Shown here: one piece after another, positions 46,580 through 61,260 of the stretch | Layout: each line of letters begins with the position of its first letter | How positions within the stretch are numbered: position 1 is the stretch's first letter | NCBI RefSeq assembly: GCF_901000735.1 | Contig: NC_081543.1 | Span: forward strand, 9,779,921-9,843,920 | DNA length: 64,000 bases | Direction of reading: 5' to 3' | From: Corylus avellana | Lineage: Eukaryota > Streptophyta > Magnoliopsida > Fagales > Betulaceae | The notes under the pieces: generated by a model | Database searches by the model: none | What the model was told of the DNA's origin: nothing | The model's input: the letters and a program-made list of their open reading frames with translations, nothing else | Made by a program: the position numbers and the translations under genes

Positions 46580-46660
46580 CAAGAGTAATATTGGTTCGCG
46601 GCTCATCTTGGAGCCTAAGGTGTGAAGGTAGAAGATGAGCCGAACCAATATCACGGCCCC
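46580..46660 (-). ncRNA. MIR479: miR171/miR479-type microRNA hairpin
   Basis: Minus-strand stem-loop. The 5' arm TGATATTGGTTCGGCTCATC (within 46653-46634) pairs along its full length with the 3' arm GATGAGCCGCGAACCAATAT (46607-46588), with one G-U pair and a 2-nt bulge (GC). The terminal loop is ~22 nt, and the lower stem includes CATTC/GAATG. From memory the 5' arm matches poplar miR479, and the 3' arm resembles grapevine miR479 (TGAGCCGAACCAATATCAC) but with a 2-nt insertion. The family belongs to miR171, whose known targets are GRAS (HAM/SCL6) genes. A TATA box (TTTATATATA, minus, 46747-46738) lies ~85 bp upstream of the stem. The reverse strand also folds; strand is chosen from the TATA position and loop. 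Confidence 0.75.
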
Positions 46661-46995
46661 CTGGGAATGAGTGATTTTGTAGGAGCTTTCTGAGAAGGTA
46701 AGTATTGTTGGGAAATAATGGAGGGTGTTTCCTCTGTATATATAAATATGAATAATGAAGGCTTTGTGTTTGATGAAATGCATATACGAAGCATATATTG
46801 TCATGCTCAAGATTTAGGAATCCCACTACCTATCCCTTTGTTCAAAAGCCACATTATGGAGGGATTAATTCTCTTGTTATGTCATGAACATTACTATCAA
46901 TAGCTGCTTCATAAATTGCATGTGAAATGTTGTTATTGGTGGATTAATCATTGGGCAGCAATTTCCCAACTAATTATATATCGTCATTCTCTATA

Positions 46996-47327
46996 TGAAT
47001 TTAATTCGTGGGCCTAACTCATCTCATAAAACCGGTTCTATAGAAGATGATTGTACATTCCTTATAAAAATGCCCAAGGTCTTGTCCACATGCAATGTGA
47101 GATTATTCCCCAACACCCCCCCTCACGTGCAGGCTGATATTTTTCCTGGTCCTTGTTACGGAGTAAGTAGTGTAAGCCTTCTTCGTCATATAGTAGGCTT
47201 TGATACCATGAAGAAATTCGTGGGTCTAACTCATCTCATAAACCCGGTTCTATAGGAGAGGATTACCCATTTCTTATAAACACGTTCAAGGTCTTATCAA
47301 CAGGCAATGTGGGATCATTCCCTAACA
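46996..47327 (-). mobile_element. TRIM (terminal-repeat retrotransposon in miniature)
   Basis: Two LTRs of ~120 bp (46996-47115 and 47209-47327) both contain cgtgggyctaactcatctca and gttctatag. Read on the minus strand they begin TGTT and end CA. Between them: a primer-binding site (TGGTATCAAAGCC, in reverse at 47196-47208, one change from the initiator-Met tRNA consensus TGGTATCAGAGC) next to the 5' LTR, and a polypurine tract (gtgaggggggg, in reverse at about 47116-47127) next to the 3' LTR. The 332-bp element has no coding capacity. Flanks (ctata, ctagc) match only in part. Confidence 0.8.
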
Positions 47328-47394
47328 CTAGCAACTCGAATACCCAGCTCACTCAGGTTCAAGTAGTGGTGACAATTCGTGTTCGCGTGTCGAG

Positions 47395-47780
47395 TTCGAA
47401 TTGTGTTGAGGCATGTGTATAAGACTATATAGGTCAATCCTAATACAACCCATTTAATTAAACGGGTCAAACTTCTCAACCTTAACCTTCTAATTTTGTA
47501 TTGGATTTGTATCGGGTTCGCAAGTCATGTCAAAAATTATCTGCCATTATGTCGGGTTTGGGTTGTATCGAAGCATGTGTATAAGACTATATAAGTCAAA
47601 CTCAAACGCTAACCCTCTAATTTTATATTGGATTTGTGTTAGGTTCGTAGGTCATGTCAAAAATTGTATGCCATTATGTCGGCTTCGGGTTATATCAAAG
47701 CATGGATATAAGACTTATCAACCCTAACCCTTTAATTTCGTATTAGATTTGTGTCGGATTCGTAAGTCGTGTAAAAAATT
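47395..47780. repeat. three-copy direct repeat, ~123-163 bp
   Basis: Copies start at about 47401, 47564 and 47687 (gcatgtgtataagactatata), each followed by ctaaccctctaatttt-like, ggatttgtgt-gggttcg and gtcatgtcaaaaatt. The copies are diverged. 'Gggttcgggtc' motifs of this kind recur near 56090-56400. Confidence 0.6.
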
Positions 47781-48066
47781 GATAGCTTTAGGCTCAAGCA
47801 TCCAAGCTTCACTACAAAAGGGGCACTCTCCAAAAGGCAAGGCAAATACTCTCTTTCAAAAACTCTTCATTGAGTTTCTCTCTCTCAGGTAGAAGACTAA
47901 CTTATATAGCTATCGGAGTATCCTCATTCTCCTGAGGGACCAACGGACTTTAGTGACTTCTTTCTAAAATATTTTCCTTTTGACCAAAAATTCTTCTTTA
48001 ATTTTAGGAAAATGGTTCAAAGAAAACCGTAAACCATTTTCCGACTTTGAGCATCTCATTCTCAAA

Positions 48067-48855
48067 TCGACGGACCTTACCAAGACCCGCCCAGCACCTC
48101 ATCGAGACTCGCCTAGGACCCGCTTAGGACCCCTCCAGAACCTGCCCGGGACCCGACCGGACTTGAACGGGACCCACCCGGACAATCCAAACCCCCCCCG
48201 GAACTTGACCAAGACCCGCCTGAGACCCGACTGGGACTTGCATGGGACTTGCCCGAGACCCCGTTGGGACTTGACCCCACCCAGGACCTTATTGGGACCG
48301 AACCTCCCCAAGAATTAACTAGGACCCGCCCGTGACTTGACCGGGACCCGCCTAGGACTTGTCCGAGACCGGATCGAGATCCTGCCGAGACCGAACCGGG
48401 ACCCTACCGAGACTTGCCCAGGATCCGCACGGAACTTGCCCGGGACCCCGATGGGACTCGCCCGGGACTTGACTTGGACTTGCCCGAGACATGCTTGGGA
48501 CTTGATCTGGACATAAGTGGGACCTGCCCGGGACTTGATCGGTACATAATCGAGACCCACTAGGGACTTGACTGGGACCTGCCTGAGACTTGCCCAAGAC
48601 CCAGCTGGGACTCGCCTAGGACTTGACCGGGACTTGCCTGAGACCCGCCCAAGACTTGACAGGGGCTTCGTCGAGACCCGCCCAAGACTTGACCGAGACC
48701 CATTGGGACTTGACTGGACTTGCCCAGGACCCGCCCGAGACTTGCCCGGGATCTGCCCTGTCAAGTCCCAGGCGAGTCCCGGAGGGGTCCCGAACAAGTC
48801 CTAGGCGGGTCTCAGGTAGGTCTCAGCGGGGTCCCGGGTAGGTCTCGATAGGGAC
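48067..48855. repeat. GC-rich minisatellite with 11-bp period and inverted tail
   Basis: About 70 degenerate units of consensus GACTTGCCCGG / GACCCGCCTAG. In 48323-48411 the GAC triplet recurs every 11 bases nine times without slipping. At about 48757 the strand sense flips: the last ~100 bp read tcaagtcccaggcgagtccc, the inverse unit. Short ORFs in all frames show an 11-residue period (for example QVPGKSRAGPG) only because 3 x 11 bp is 11 codons; they are not genes. Flanks carry inverted 'aaaatattttcc' arms (47969 and 48960 regions), so the array may be the core of a foldback element. Confidence 0.8.
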
Positions 48856-50842
48856 CTTATTGGAAAAAATATTAATAAAAAAAATTTATTTTCTGTGCAT
48901 GCGGTAAATGCCGTAAAATGTTTTCAATATAAAATATTTTTAAGGAAAATGACTTCCCTAAAAATATTTTCCGACGGAAACCATTTTTAGTCTAGCCTTA
49001 ATTAATAGTCTAGTTATCCTCCATCTTCTAAAAAGGCTAATGTGGTTTTCAAACCTACATAGATTATGTAATGTTATAATCTCTAAAAAAACATTTAGTA
49101 GCCTCAAACTATTATTAATTGATGGTAATTAATACATAAATGTTATGGAGCATGTAAGAAAAAGAAAAAAAGAAAAAAAAAAGAAAGGAAAATAAGTTTG
49201 GAATTGGTAGTAAGATCTTGGAAAAGAAGAATGTATATATTTTTGGAATCGAAACCGGTTGACAAAATCTAAATTTGAGATTTCAATGAGAAGGAGACAT
49301 ATTCTAATTCGTTGAAAACGTAATATGGAGATGTTTTTAGAGACACAAGCCTTAAAAGTCTCCCCCCATGGACATATTCTAACTACTTGAAAAGACAGTT
49401 TGGAGATGTGCTTAGCTACAAAGCATAATTAAAAAGAACATAATTGACGATATAATTAATTATTTTAATGAGGTTACAAGATTTTGTGATATACATGCCA
49501 TGCCCAATTTCAAATTCGTGGAATATACACAATAAGATTTTGTTCAAGGGAATAAACATTTACAAATTAACATCCCTTGCCCTAGACCTAAAGTAACCTT
49601 AAGGTGAATTCAATGAGATGAGGTTAGTGTGTATAGGCCCATTTAGTTCGGCCTTTGTTAGAATAGAAAATGGATCAAGACCTAAAGGCCGATTAGTTAA
49701 AAAATTGATTTTTTGAAATCATTTTTAAAAAATAACTCGTGGTTTAATGGTTGAAGGTGATGTGGCACATGGTAAGTGTAATACCCGGAATAAATAAAAG
49801 ATAGAAGAAAATAGAGATAAAAAGCAAGAAAAATGAAAGCTAGAGAAAGCTTGAAGACTTAAAAGAAAAACAAATAAATAAATCAAAAAATAAAAATTTA
49901 GCTTTCTTGTCCGAACAAAAAAAGGATCTCATTCGAATGAAGTGCCTATAATTTGCTGTCGCTTATAAAATGCCAATAATTTCTCGAAATTTAATAAGCG
50001 CTAACAATCTATGGCATTTTATAAGCGTGAAGATTTGTCAGCAATTAATTTATTGTTGTCCACCAACCGCTTACTTTAGAGCATATTTGAGATGGTGTAG
50101 GAAAGTAGAGCTTTTAAAATTAAAAAGAGCTTTAAAAAAAAAATATATAAAAAAAAAAATAACAAAATAAAAAATTAAAATAAAAAAATAAAAAAAAACT
50201 TCAATTATAAGCTTTTCTAAAAAAGCCTTTTTGACCATTATTAGAGTAAAAAAAATAAAAAAAAAAGTACTTAAAAGTACTTTTACTCTTCCTATTTCCT
50301 AACATAATTCCAACCAGACTCTGGCTTATGAGCGCTGATAATAATAATAATAATAATAATAAAAATTGCTAGCGCTTGGCTTTTGCGCTCAAATTTGCTT
50401 TTCCTGAGAATTACCTACAACCCAGCCGTCATGACACTTAGAATCCCCCCTTCCAGTGTGATGAGATGCAGAACAAAATTTTTCAAAGAACTTCGAAGTG
50501 GATATTCTATGGTTGACAATAAGCACAGATCCAAGCAACACAGGCATGAAAAAAAAAAAAAAAAAAAAACCTTGATTTTTCTTGAAACCAATCAAGTTGA
50601 AAAAAGAAGAAGAAAGAAGAGAGGAAGAAAAAACTGTCTTATTCCTTGATAATTGTTACCATACGGCATCTACATGTGCTTACATAGGGAAAAAAATGCA
50701 AGCCATTGTCAAATCTGGGCTAAGTCTCCTTTTTCAGTAAAAGTTTCCTTCTTCAACATATCTAACATGTGGGTTTCTCTCAAAGGCCCAAAAACTCTGT
50801 TATTCCTTGATGCAGGTTATAAGCAAAAATCTCTTTCTTTTT
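48856..50842. other. intergenic DNA with palindromes and simple repeats
   Basis: No exon seen. At about 49962-50029 a 15-bp perfect inverted repeat (gcttataaaatgcca / tggcattttataagc) lies within longer imperfect arms. (ATA)n is at 50338-50362. The 3' UTR of the enoyl-CoA hydratase probably occupies the last few hundred bases. Confidence 0.5.
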
Positions 50843-55157
<4,315 letters not shown>

Positions 55158-55324
55158 TTTCTGGATTGAAATTTTTGAGTAAGAATTTCGATGGAGCTCA
55201 GAGTGATAGCGTGATGACAATTCTGTATTTCTGTGAATCAAGAGAGAGAGAGAGCCGTTTAATTGATGTCCCAATCATCGTCACTGTTTTTGGAAATTGA
55301 CCGGAGAGGATCTGATTATGATTA
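55158..55324 (-). promoter_or_regulatory. 5' flank of the hydratase gene
   Basis: The frame is open upstream of the chosen ATG for 39 codons, so this is probably 5' UTR. It has a (GA)n tract (gagagagagag, about 55240-55250). No convincing TATA box. Confidence 0.35.
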
Positions 55325-55935
55325 GAAATTTAGAATTTTCAAAAATCTTAGGGCCATTCATGTTCTACCAATAAAAAATAATAATAAATATCTCAAAAAA
55401 GAAAAATAATAATAATAATAATAATATTATTATTTAAGATTTAAAAAATAGATTAATCAAATAATAAAGGGTAGCACGAACCTCATTTTAACTGGGAGTC
55501 AAGCCACCCCAAGAGCCAAATGGCAAAAATAATAATGGGTTGGCCCTTGGGGTGGCTGTGCCACCCTTCAAGCCTAGGAGTGGCTTTAGGCAAGGGCCAA
55601 AATGAAATAAAATAAAATAAAAAAAATTATTGGTTGGCCTTTGGAAGTGGTTCAATCGTCCTCCTTTTGCAAGATGAGGGTGGCCGAACCATCCCCATAA
55701 CCTATGAGGGTGGTTCGGCCACCCTTGGCTGGCCATTAGCCACCCCTAGCTAAAATGGGGATGGTTGGCCACCCCTATGGCCAAGATGGGTGACCAATCA
55801 CCATTTATTTTCTTATTAATTTTTTTTTAAAAAAAAAAAATCTTAAATAATAGTTTATTATTTTTTTAGTGGGACACGTGTCCCATTTGTGGCCTTTGAA
55901 TTTTTTTTAAAAAAATCTTAGCCATGAACTAGATA
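55325..55935. mobile_element. MITE-like element with GC-rich repeated core
   Basis: AT-rich arms (left ttttcaaaaatcttaggg..., right ...aaaaaaatcttagccatgaa) share inverted similarity with 'aataatattattatttaag / cttaaataatagtttatta'. They enclose a core of imperfect repeats on ggtggttcggccaccc / ggttggccacccc (55490-55800). A palindromic gggacacgtgtccc is at 55871-55884. Resembles high-copy elements of rosid genomes; 18310-18540 has similar repeats. Confidence 0.45.
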
Positions 55936-57134
55936 CTCTTCAGTCTACTAGTCCATTTAGGTTAGAGAGGATCCGAATCCTATTTTTACCATGTACTCGC
56001 TATTAGGTTGATAATTATTTGCGTGCTCTATATAAAATTATAGGGTTAATGTTTTTCATAAACGGGTTTGGTCATAAATGAGTTGACCCGCTTATCAAAT
56101 TATATATAACAAATATAGGTTGAAACATTTCAAATGGGTCGTGTTCGGGTCAAATGAGTTGTATCAGATTAAGTCAAATGGTTTGAACATGTCGCGTTTA
56201 GGTTTAAATGGGTCAACGGGTCAACCTGTTTGAGATCCGTTTATTAAAAAGGTCAAGTAGGTCATGTCAGGTCACTTGCACATCATGTTCAAGTTTAAGA
56301 GTCAGATTCATTTAGCTAAAATGGGTCGAATTCGAATTTACCCTTATTGGGTTAGCAGGTCAAGCGGGTCGCCTCGAACCAAACCCGCCAATCCGTTTTG
56401 TTAGCCCTATCACTACCATAAACAGCAGCTTTTGGCGGGTATATTATCTCCAACAGCTTTAAAATTGATACATAAAAGTATCTCAACAAATTAGGTAAAA
56501 TTTTGTAGCGCCAGTTTAGTTCATGGATTAGGTTATTGGAATGAAATAAGAGTAACTATTCTTTTTATTTACTTGCACACTATTTTTAAGAATAACTATT
56601 TTCATAAGAATAATTATTCTTCTAAGAAGATAATTACATATTCCTCTAAAAAATTATGTCGAGATTGAGGGGGGGTCCAATTTTACTAAAATTTCGGTAG
56701 GTTGTTCATGGCAATGAAAGTTTTGTGTTAATTGGTGTCGATCATTACATTCTCTCTAGTTGCATTATTGGTCATACCCACATGGGGAGATCTTTTTTAA
56801 TTGTTCTTGTTAAAACCCACCTTAGGGTAATTAATTAATGTTGTAGTTTAAGAATGTATGTGCTCTTAATATGTTTGTACCATCTAGAAATTGTTTTAGA
56901 AAGATATTTATAAACCAATTTTTGTTGATAGTGAAAGATTTAAACACAGTTCAAGCTATTGTCAGTCTATTAAAAAGCATTAAACACAGTTCAAGCTATT
57001 ATCAGTCTGAAGTCAAAAATACCTAGATAAACGAATTCCACATAGATGTACAAAGAGACAATATTGGTTGAATTTGAAAGAGAAATATTGACCACCTTAA
57101 TATAGGCAATCTAGATTTCTACTCACGAAGCCTT
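55936..57134. other. intergenic DNA, no gene seen
   Basis: 56090-56400 holds repeated 'aaatgggtcgtgttcgggtc'-type sequence, the motif of the 47.4-47.8 kb repeat. At about 56940-57005 there is a short direct repeat (taaacacagttcaagctatt twice). 3' UTR of the next gene presumably abuts 57134. Confidence 0.5.
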
Positions 57135-60100
57135 TCACTTCCTGTGAATCCATTGCTCCAGCCGAAGTTGCTTTAAAGGAGGCCCTAGATTTGGCTTACT
57201 CCTTTGAGGACACCTCCATTTCCCAGCAACCTCCATTGCATCAGAGTATTGAAAATTTGTTGTTTCTGCTAAGAACTTTCTTTCTGTGGCACCATTCTTT
57301 CCACCACCCAATGGAACTGCCCTTCTATTAATCCCTTCTGGGCTTCTCAAGAAATTCTCCTTGTTTTTCCTTGTTGTAACAAAACCATTTTCTGATATAT
57401 CTTTTCCTTCATTTTCTTTGCCACTGCTTCCATGTGTTGAATCTCTCTTATAAATAAACTGTTCTAGGGATTTTCCATCATCACAGCCTGAAGTTTTACT
57501 CATATTCTCAGGCACGCAAGTAGTTTTTTGGGGTTTCCGTAGCTTACAATGAGAGCCTTCAATAATCAAGGCTGATGAATCTTTCAAGGTTTGCTTACCA
57601 ACCCAATTGTCACCCTGTAAATTTGTAACATCAAAGCATGGAATGACTTGACAAAATCAGTACACTTTTATGTCTTTATATGATTGAAATACCCTTGTTT
57701 TGATTTATTTCCTTTGGAAAAAATCATAATTAGTTCTTAAAATTTCTTGCCATTTCAATTTTTAATTTCAATAATTAGGTAGATTTACCTTGATTTCAAA
57801 TATTGTTAGACGGCAAATTGAAAGGAGGAATTATTTAAAACTGGGATAAAACCTAAAAACATGATAATTGAAATTGGAAATCCAAAGACAAAATTGAAAT
57901 TATAAGAAAACCTAAAGACAAATTTTTTATTTTTCAATTTTTTGGGGAGTTTTGGAAGAGGAACACCTCATCATAGAATGCTCCTTTTCTGATAATTGGA
58001 CTTATTTCTCTTCAAGTTCTTGTGAATTTAAGAAAGCTTCAAACGCCAGTCGTAATTGCTCCACTATATCATAATCTTGAATGCCATCATATCTTCATTA
58101 GTAAATGTAAATTTCTATAATTAGACAAAAATGAAGGGGGAGGAGGAGAGATGGAATACCTCTCTTGAAGACTGCTGTCTCTGTTCATTATTTCCAAAAG
58201 AGTTGCTCTGTGTCTTTCCCGTTTCTGTGTTGCTCTCTTCATTGACAAACCCATCACACTCGCATTCACCGTCTTTAGAAAGAGAATCTCCAAAATAATT
58301 GCTTGTATCCAATTCAGGAGACTCATAAACATAGCTTGCAAACCAGTTTCTGATGTCAGGAGGCTCTGACAGACCAAGAAACAAAAACAAATCAACCACT
58401 GATTCTTACTTCAATTGGATTTTTTTTTTCTACTCTCCTATTTAATTAATTACTTATAACCATAAGGGTAAGAGAACGAGTACATTTCAAATTTTTATTT
58501 AGCCTTAAGACTTTCCCAGCAGCCAAACATTTTTAAACTCTATAAACTAAAGTAATGCTTTCAAGCACAATTGTGTGGGTTTGAGTCTTGAGAGTGGCCA
58601 TAGATAGGACCCTATCTCATGGGATCTCTCAATTTCAAATGACTTATGGTCAAAATTTAAAATTGGTATATCTAAGAGTGTACACCATCATCATGTACAC
58701 CGTTAGATGCACAAATTTTAAAATAAATTCAAAAACTCAACTCTTATAGTCTCTAAAGGGTAGCTCAATCGGCTAGGGACTACGCCTTATGAAGCGGAGG
58801 TCACTAGTTCGAATCTCCCTCCCCCCTCTTGTGTGAACATGTCAAAAAAAAAAAAAAAAAAACTCAACTCTTATACAACTCCTATACTATTGGGCAGATG
58901 TGGAGTGCTCATAAACCATTGGATTTATAGGCATTTTCTAATAAAAGTTGATCCAATGGTATATGAGCACTCGACGCCAATGAGTTGTATAAGAGTTGAA
59001 TTTATAACATTGCTCCCAACTTTAAATCCTGACCATAAACTCTTCCTAGGACCCCTTTTAAGTGAGACGAAAGGTGAATAATGAGCCATTTTTATATTCT
59101 AAGATAATTTGATTTCATATGTTCTTAGTGGAACTTCTAGAGGAAGCGATACATACCAGAAAGAAGGAAAGGCGAGTCTGATGAATATTCAAGCTGCAAC
59201 AAGAAAAACACAGTGGGTGTGAGACATTTTGATACTTCAATGTTCTGCTTGATTGCTGAGATATCATGGGAACAGAAAAGCAATAAAACATAGTTGCATT
59301 GGTGCAACACATCTAAATACCAAATCATGATTGTGCTGCTAGATTACAATCTACACCCAGATCAAAACTATCATTTAAGTAAAAAAAACGTAACGCCCTG
59401 ATTTTTAAAACAAGTTGCAAGTGAAAAATATCCCATTAAACCTATCTTCTGATCGGCCAATCATCATGACCACGCGGACCACCCGAGAACATTGTTGGAA
59501 GTCCAAATTAGACATTTTTCAGTTACAACTTGTTTTAAAAGTGTTAAAGTATTGATTAGATGATTTAATTTACATTTTTCTATTAGCTTAAGCATTTAAG
59601 ATAAGTTGTGATTTAACTTAGTATTAGAGCCAAAGGTTCTGAGTTCAAACTTTGACTCAATCGTTTACCTCATGTTGGGTCTCACTCACACGCGAGAAAG
59701 AGTGTTAAAGTATTGATTAGATGAATAAATGCACATCTTCCTTAGAACAAATGGTGATTTAACAAAAAGTCAGGGCATTACCAAAAAAAAAAAAAAAAAA
59801 AAAGGAAAAATTACTAAACTGATCCCTGGAATTAGGGTACAAAAAATGATTTTCAAACTCCTTGTGGCTAATATAACACTGAGTTCTACCTCTCTGGCTT
59901 GGTCTTCTTGTTTGAATTTCTAGCTGCTAAATCATTATCTTCTAATGACAAATATTTGATAGATCAAACAAGTAATTTTCTAAAATACAGAAACATAAAT
60001 GACTTTTTTCAATATATTAAGAAAATAAAAAATACAAAATAATACCAAAGGGGATCAAGTAACAGTACCTTGTTTAAAGACGGGCCTTCAAGCTTATCAC

Positions 60101-60875
60101 TTCCCAAAAAGCTGCTACAATTCACAAACCCATTGGAGCAAAGCTTCTCAGCAACAAACTCTTCGTCTCTTTTCCTGATTTTCTTAAGCCCACCAGGATT
60201 TTCTTCCTTTTCTCTGTCACCCTCTTCGATAACCAAATCACTTTTTGCAAATTGAATTTCTTTAGAAACAGAATCTCCAAAATTTTCATTTGAGTCCAGT
60301 ACAGGAGACTCATACTCATAGCTTGGGAACCAGTTTCTAATATCAGGAGGCTCTGACAGAATCCACACAATAACAACAGAAAGAAAGAAATTGACGTTAC
60401 AATTTCCTGCAGACTTGGAATAAGATTTACTTAGTTTGTGTTTGGTTGCTGATGGGATTAGAAATATGAGATACCCAAGTTCTCATTTCTTTCCGTATAT
60501 TTTCTTAGCAAACAAACAGTCATTAAGATTTGCAGAATCTGGGAGAAGTAATGCATACCAGAAGGAAGCGAAAGGGAGCTCGTAGAACCCAGAACCTACA
60601 AAAATAATTGATAAAAATGAGAAATTTGGAGCTTTCAGTCTCTGTGAATTTGTGGGTCAAGAAAATAATTATTGGTAGAATCTTGCATAATCCATTCCAA
60701 CCCTTATAAGGCTCTAAAATATTCCATTTTTCTTTTCCTATACTTTCTCAGGAACCAAACGGAACCAAAAAAAAAAAAAAAACCCACAGCAGATGAAGAA
60801 TTGTAGGCTAAAGAAAACAAAAATTGGTACCTGAGAATCAGATATTTGTTGGAGTTCTCCGTTTGAATTGTCCAT
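57135..60875 (-). CDS. uncharacterised plant protein with a duplicated exon pair
   Basis: Six exons: complement(join(57135..57614, 58160..58365, 59157..59193, 60069..60352, 60559..60595, 60831..60875)), 1089 nt, 362 aa, all GT-AG and in frame from MDNSNGELQQ to ...LKQLRLEQWIHRK. Exons 2 and 4 are each 37 nt and encode similar peptides (STSSLSLPS; SSDSPFLLS). Exons 3 and 5 both begin EPPDIRNWF-SY-YESP-LD, then FGDS-SK. So residues 16-122 and 123-203 are a tandem repeat made by duplicating an exon pair. The rest is polar and Lys/Ser/Glu-rich, probably disordered; the C-terminal RCPQRSKPNLGPPLKQLRLE looks conserved. No signal peptide, membrane segment or enzyme motif. I do not recognise the family and assign no function. 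Confidence 0.82.
58725..59003. mobile_element. MITE in intron 4, split by a SINE
   Basis: The left arm (ctcaactcttatacaactcc, gagtgctcataaaccattgg) pairs with the right arm (ccaatggtatatgagcactc, gagttgtataagagttga). The left end is interrupted by the SINE at 58749-58860, whose target duplication is MITE sequence; the SINE is therefore the younger insertion. Confidence 0.75.
58749..58860 (+). mobile_element. tRNA-derived SINE with 15-bp target duplication
   Basis: 112 bp: A box TAGCTCAATCGG, B box AGTTCGAATCT (about 58806-58816), CT-rich 3' part and an A tail of 18. Perfect target duplication AACTCAACTCTTATA at 58734-58748 and 58861-58875. Antisense to the host gene, in its intron 4. Confidence 0.88.
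59390..59781. mobile_element. MITE with ~37-bp inverted ends, split by a TRIM
   Basis: Left end gtaacgccctgatttttaaa + acaagttgcaagtgaaaaa matches the reverse complement of the right end (ggtaatgccctgacttttaa + aacaagttgtaactgaaaaa) once the TRIM at 59542-59764 is removed. Lies in intron 3 of the uncharacterised gene. Confidence 0.78.
59542..59764 (+). mobile_element. TRIM inserted in the MITE
   Basis: 223 bp. LTRs 59542-59618 and 59703-59764 start tgttaaagtattgattagat and end aac(a/t). The primer-binding site tagtattagagcc (59619-59631) is close to the initiator-Met tRNA consensus TGGTATCAGAGC. The interior is ~70 bp. The 5-bp target duplication AAAAG is at 59537-59541 and 59765-59769. The second LTR is shorter than the first by an internal deletion. 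No coding capacity. Confidence 0.85.
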
Positions 60876-61260
60876 TAGATCTCTCTCGCTTTCCTAGTGT
60901 AAGAGTTAAAATATTAAGCGGCTAAATGGGTTGTTTATTTTGCTTATTTATTCAAATTTCGCGGAATGTAGTTGGCGCTTTTTTTTTTTTTTAATTATTT
61001 ATCGTACAAAAAGTTTAAGGGCGCGTTTGGATGACCCTAAAAAGTGTGTTGCCCTATTTTGGTTACCTTACAATTACAAGTCCCTCAAAACGTAAGAAGC
61101 AAAATAATCATGAAGTAGCATAGGATATGTAGTAGAGCATTAGTATGAATCCTTTTTTACTGAGGATATGTTCCTCACATAAATTGGAAATTGTGAAAAA
61201 TGTTTGTGAATCAATCTATTATCACTCGGTCAATAGGCCTTTTTCAAGTAGAGTGTTTTA
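60876..61260 (-). promoter_or_regulatory. upstream region of the uncharacterised gene
   Basis: On the minus strand two GC-rich motifs near E2F-type sites occur: AAAAGCGCCAA (about 60970-60980) and CCGCGAAATTTG (about 60954-60965). Each is one base from the usual TTTSSCGC/GCGCSAAA consensus. No clear TATA box. The assignment is weak. Confidence 0.25.

Noticed and set aside
46440..46826. 128-codon minus-strand ORF over the miRNA hairpin
   Set aside because: No domain; its reading crosses the stem-loop and TATA region, and the inverted repeat explains the locus better.
48315..48804. Overlapping ORFs up to 160 codons with QVPGKSRAGPG-like repeats on both strands
   Set aside because: They follow from an 11-bp tandem repeat (33 bp = 11 codons) being open in several frames; no start context or homology.
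55158..55274. Upstream in-frame ATG for the hydratase (MGHQLNGS...)
   Set aside because: The extension is not presequence-like and the inner Met begins a typical mitochondrial targeting peptide.
58749..58830. Sequence resembling a tRNA gene (A and B boxes)
   Set aside because: No cloverleaf closes; A tail and target duplication show it is a SINE head, not a functional tRNA gene.
60950..60982. E2F sites in the promoter of the uncharacterised gene
   Set aside because: Each is one base off consensus in AT-rich DNA; chance matches cannot be excluded, so kept only as a weak note.
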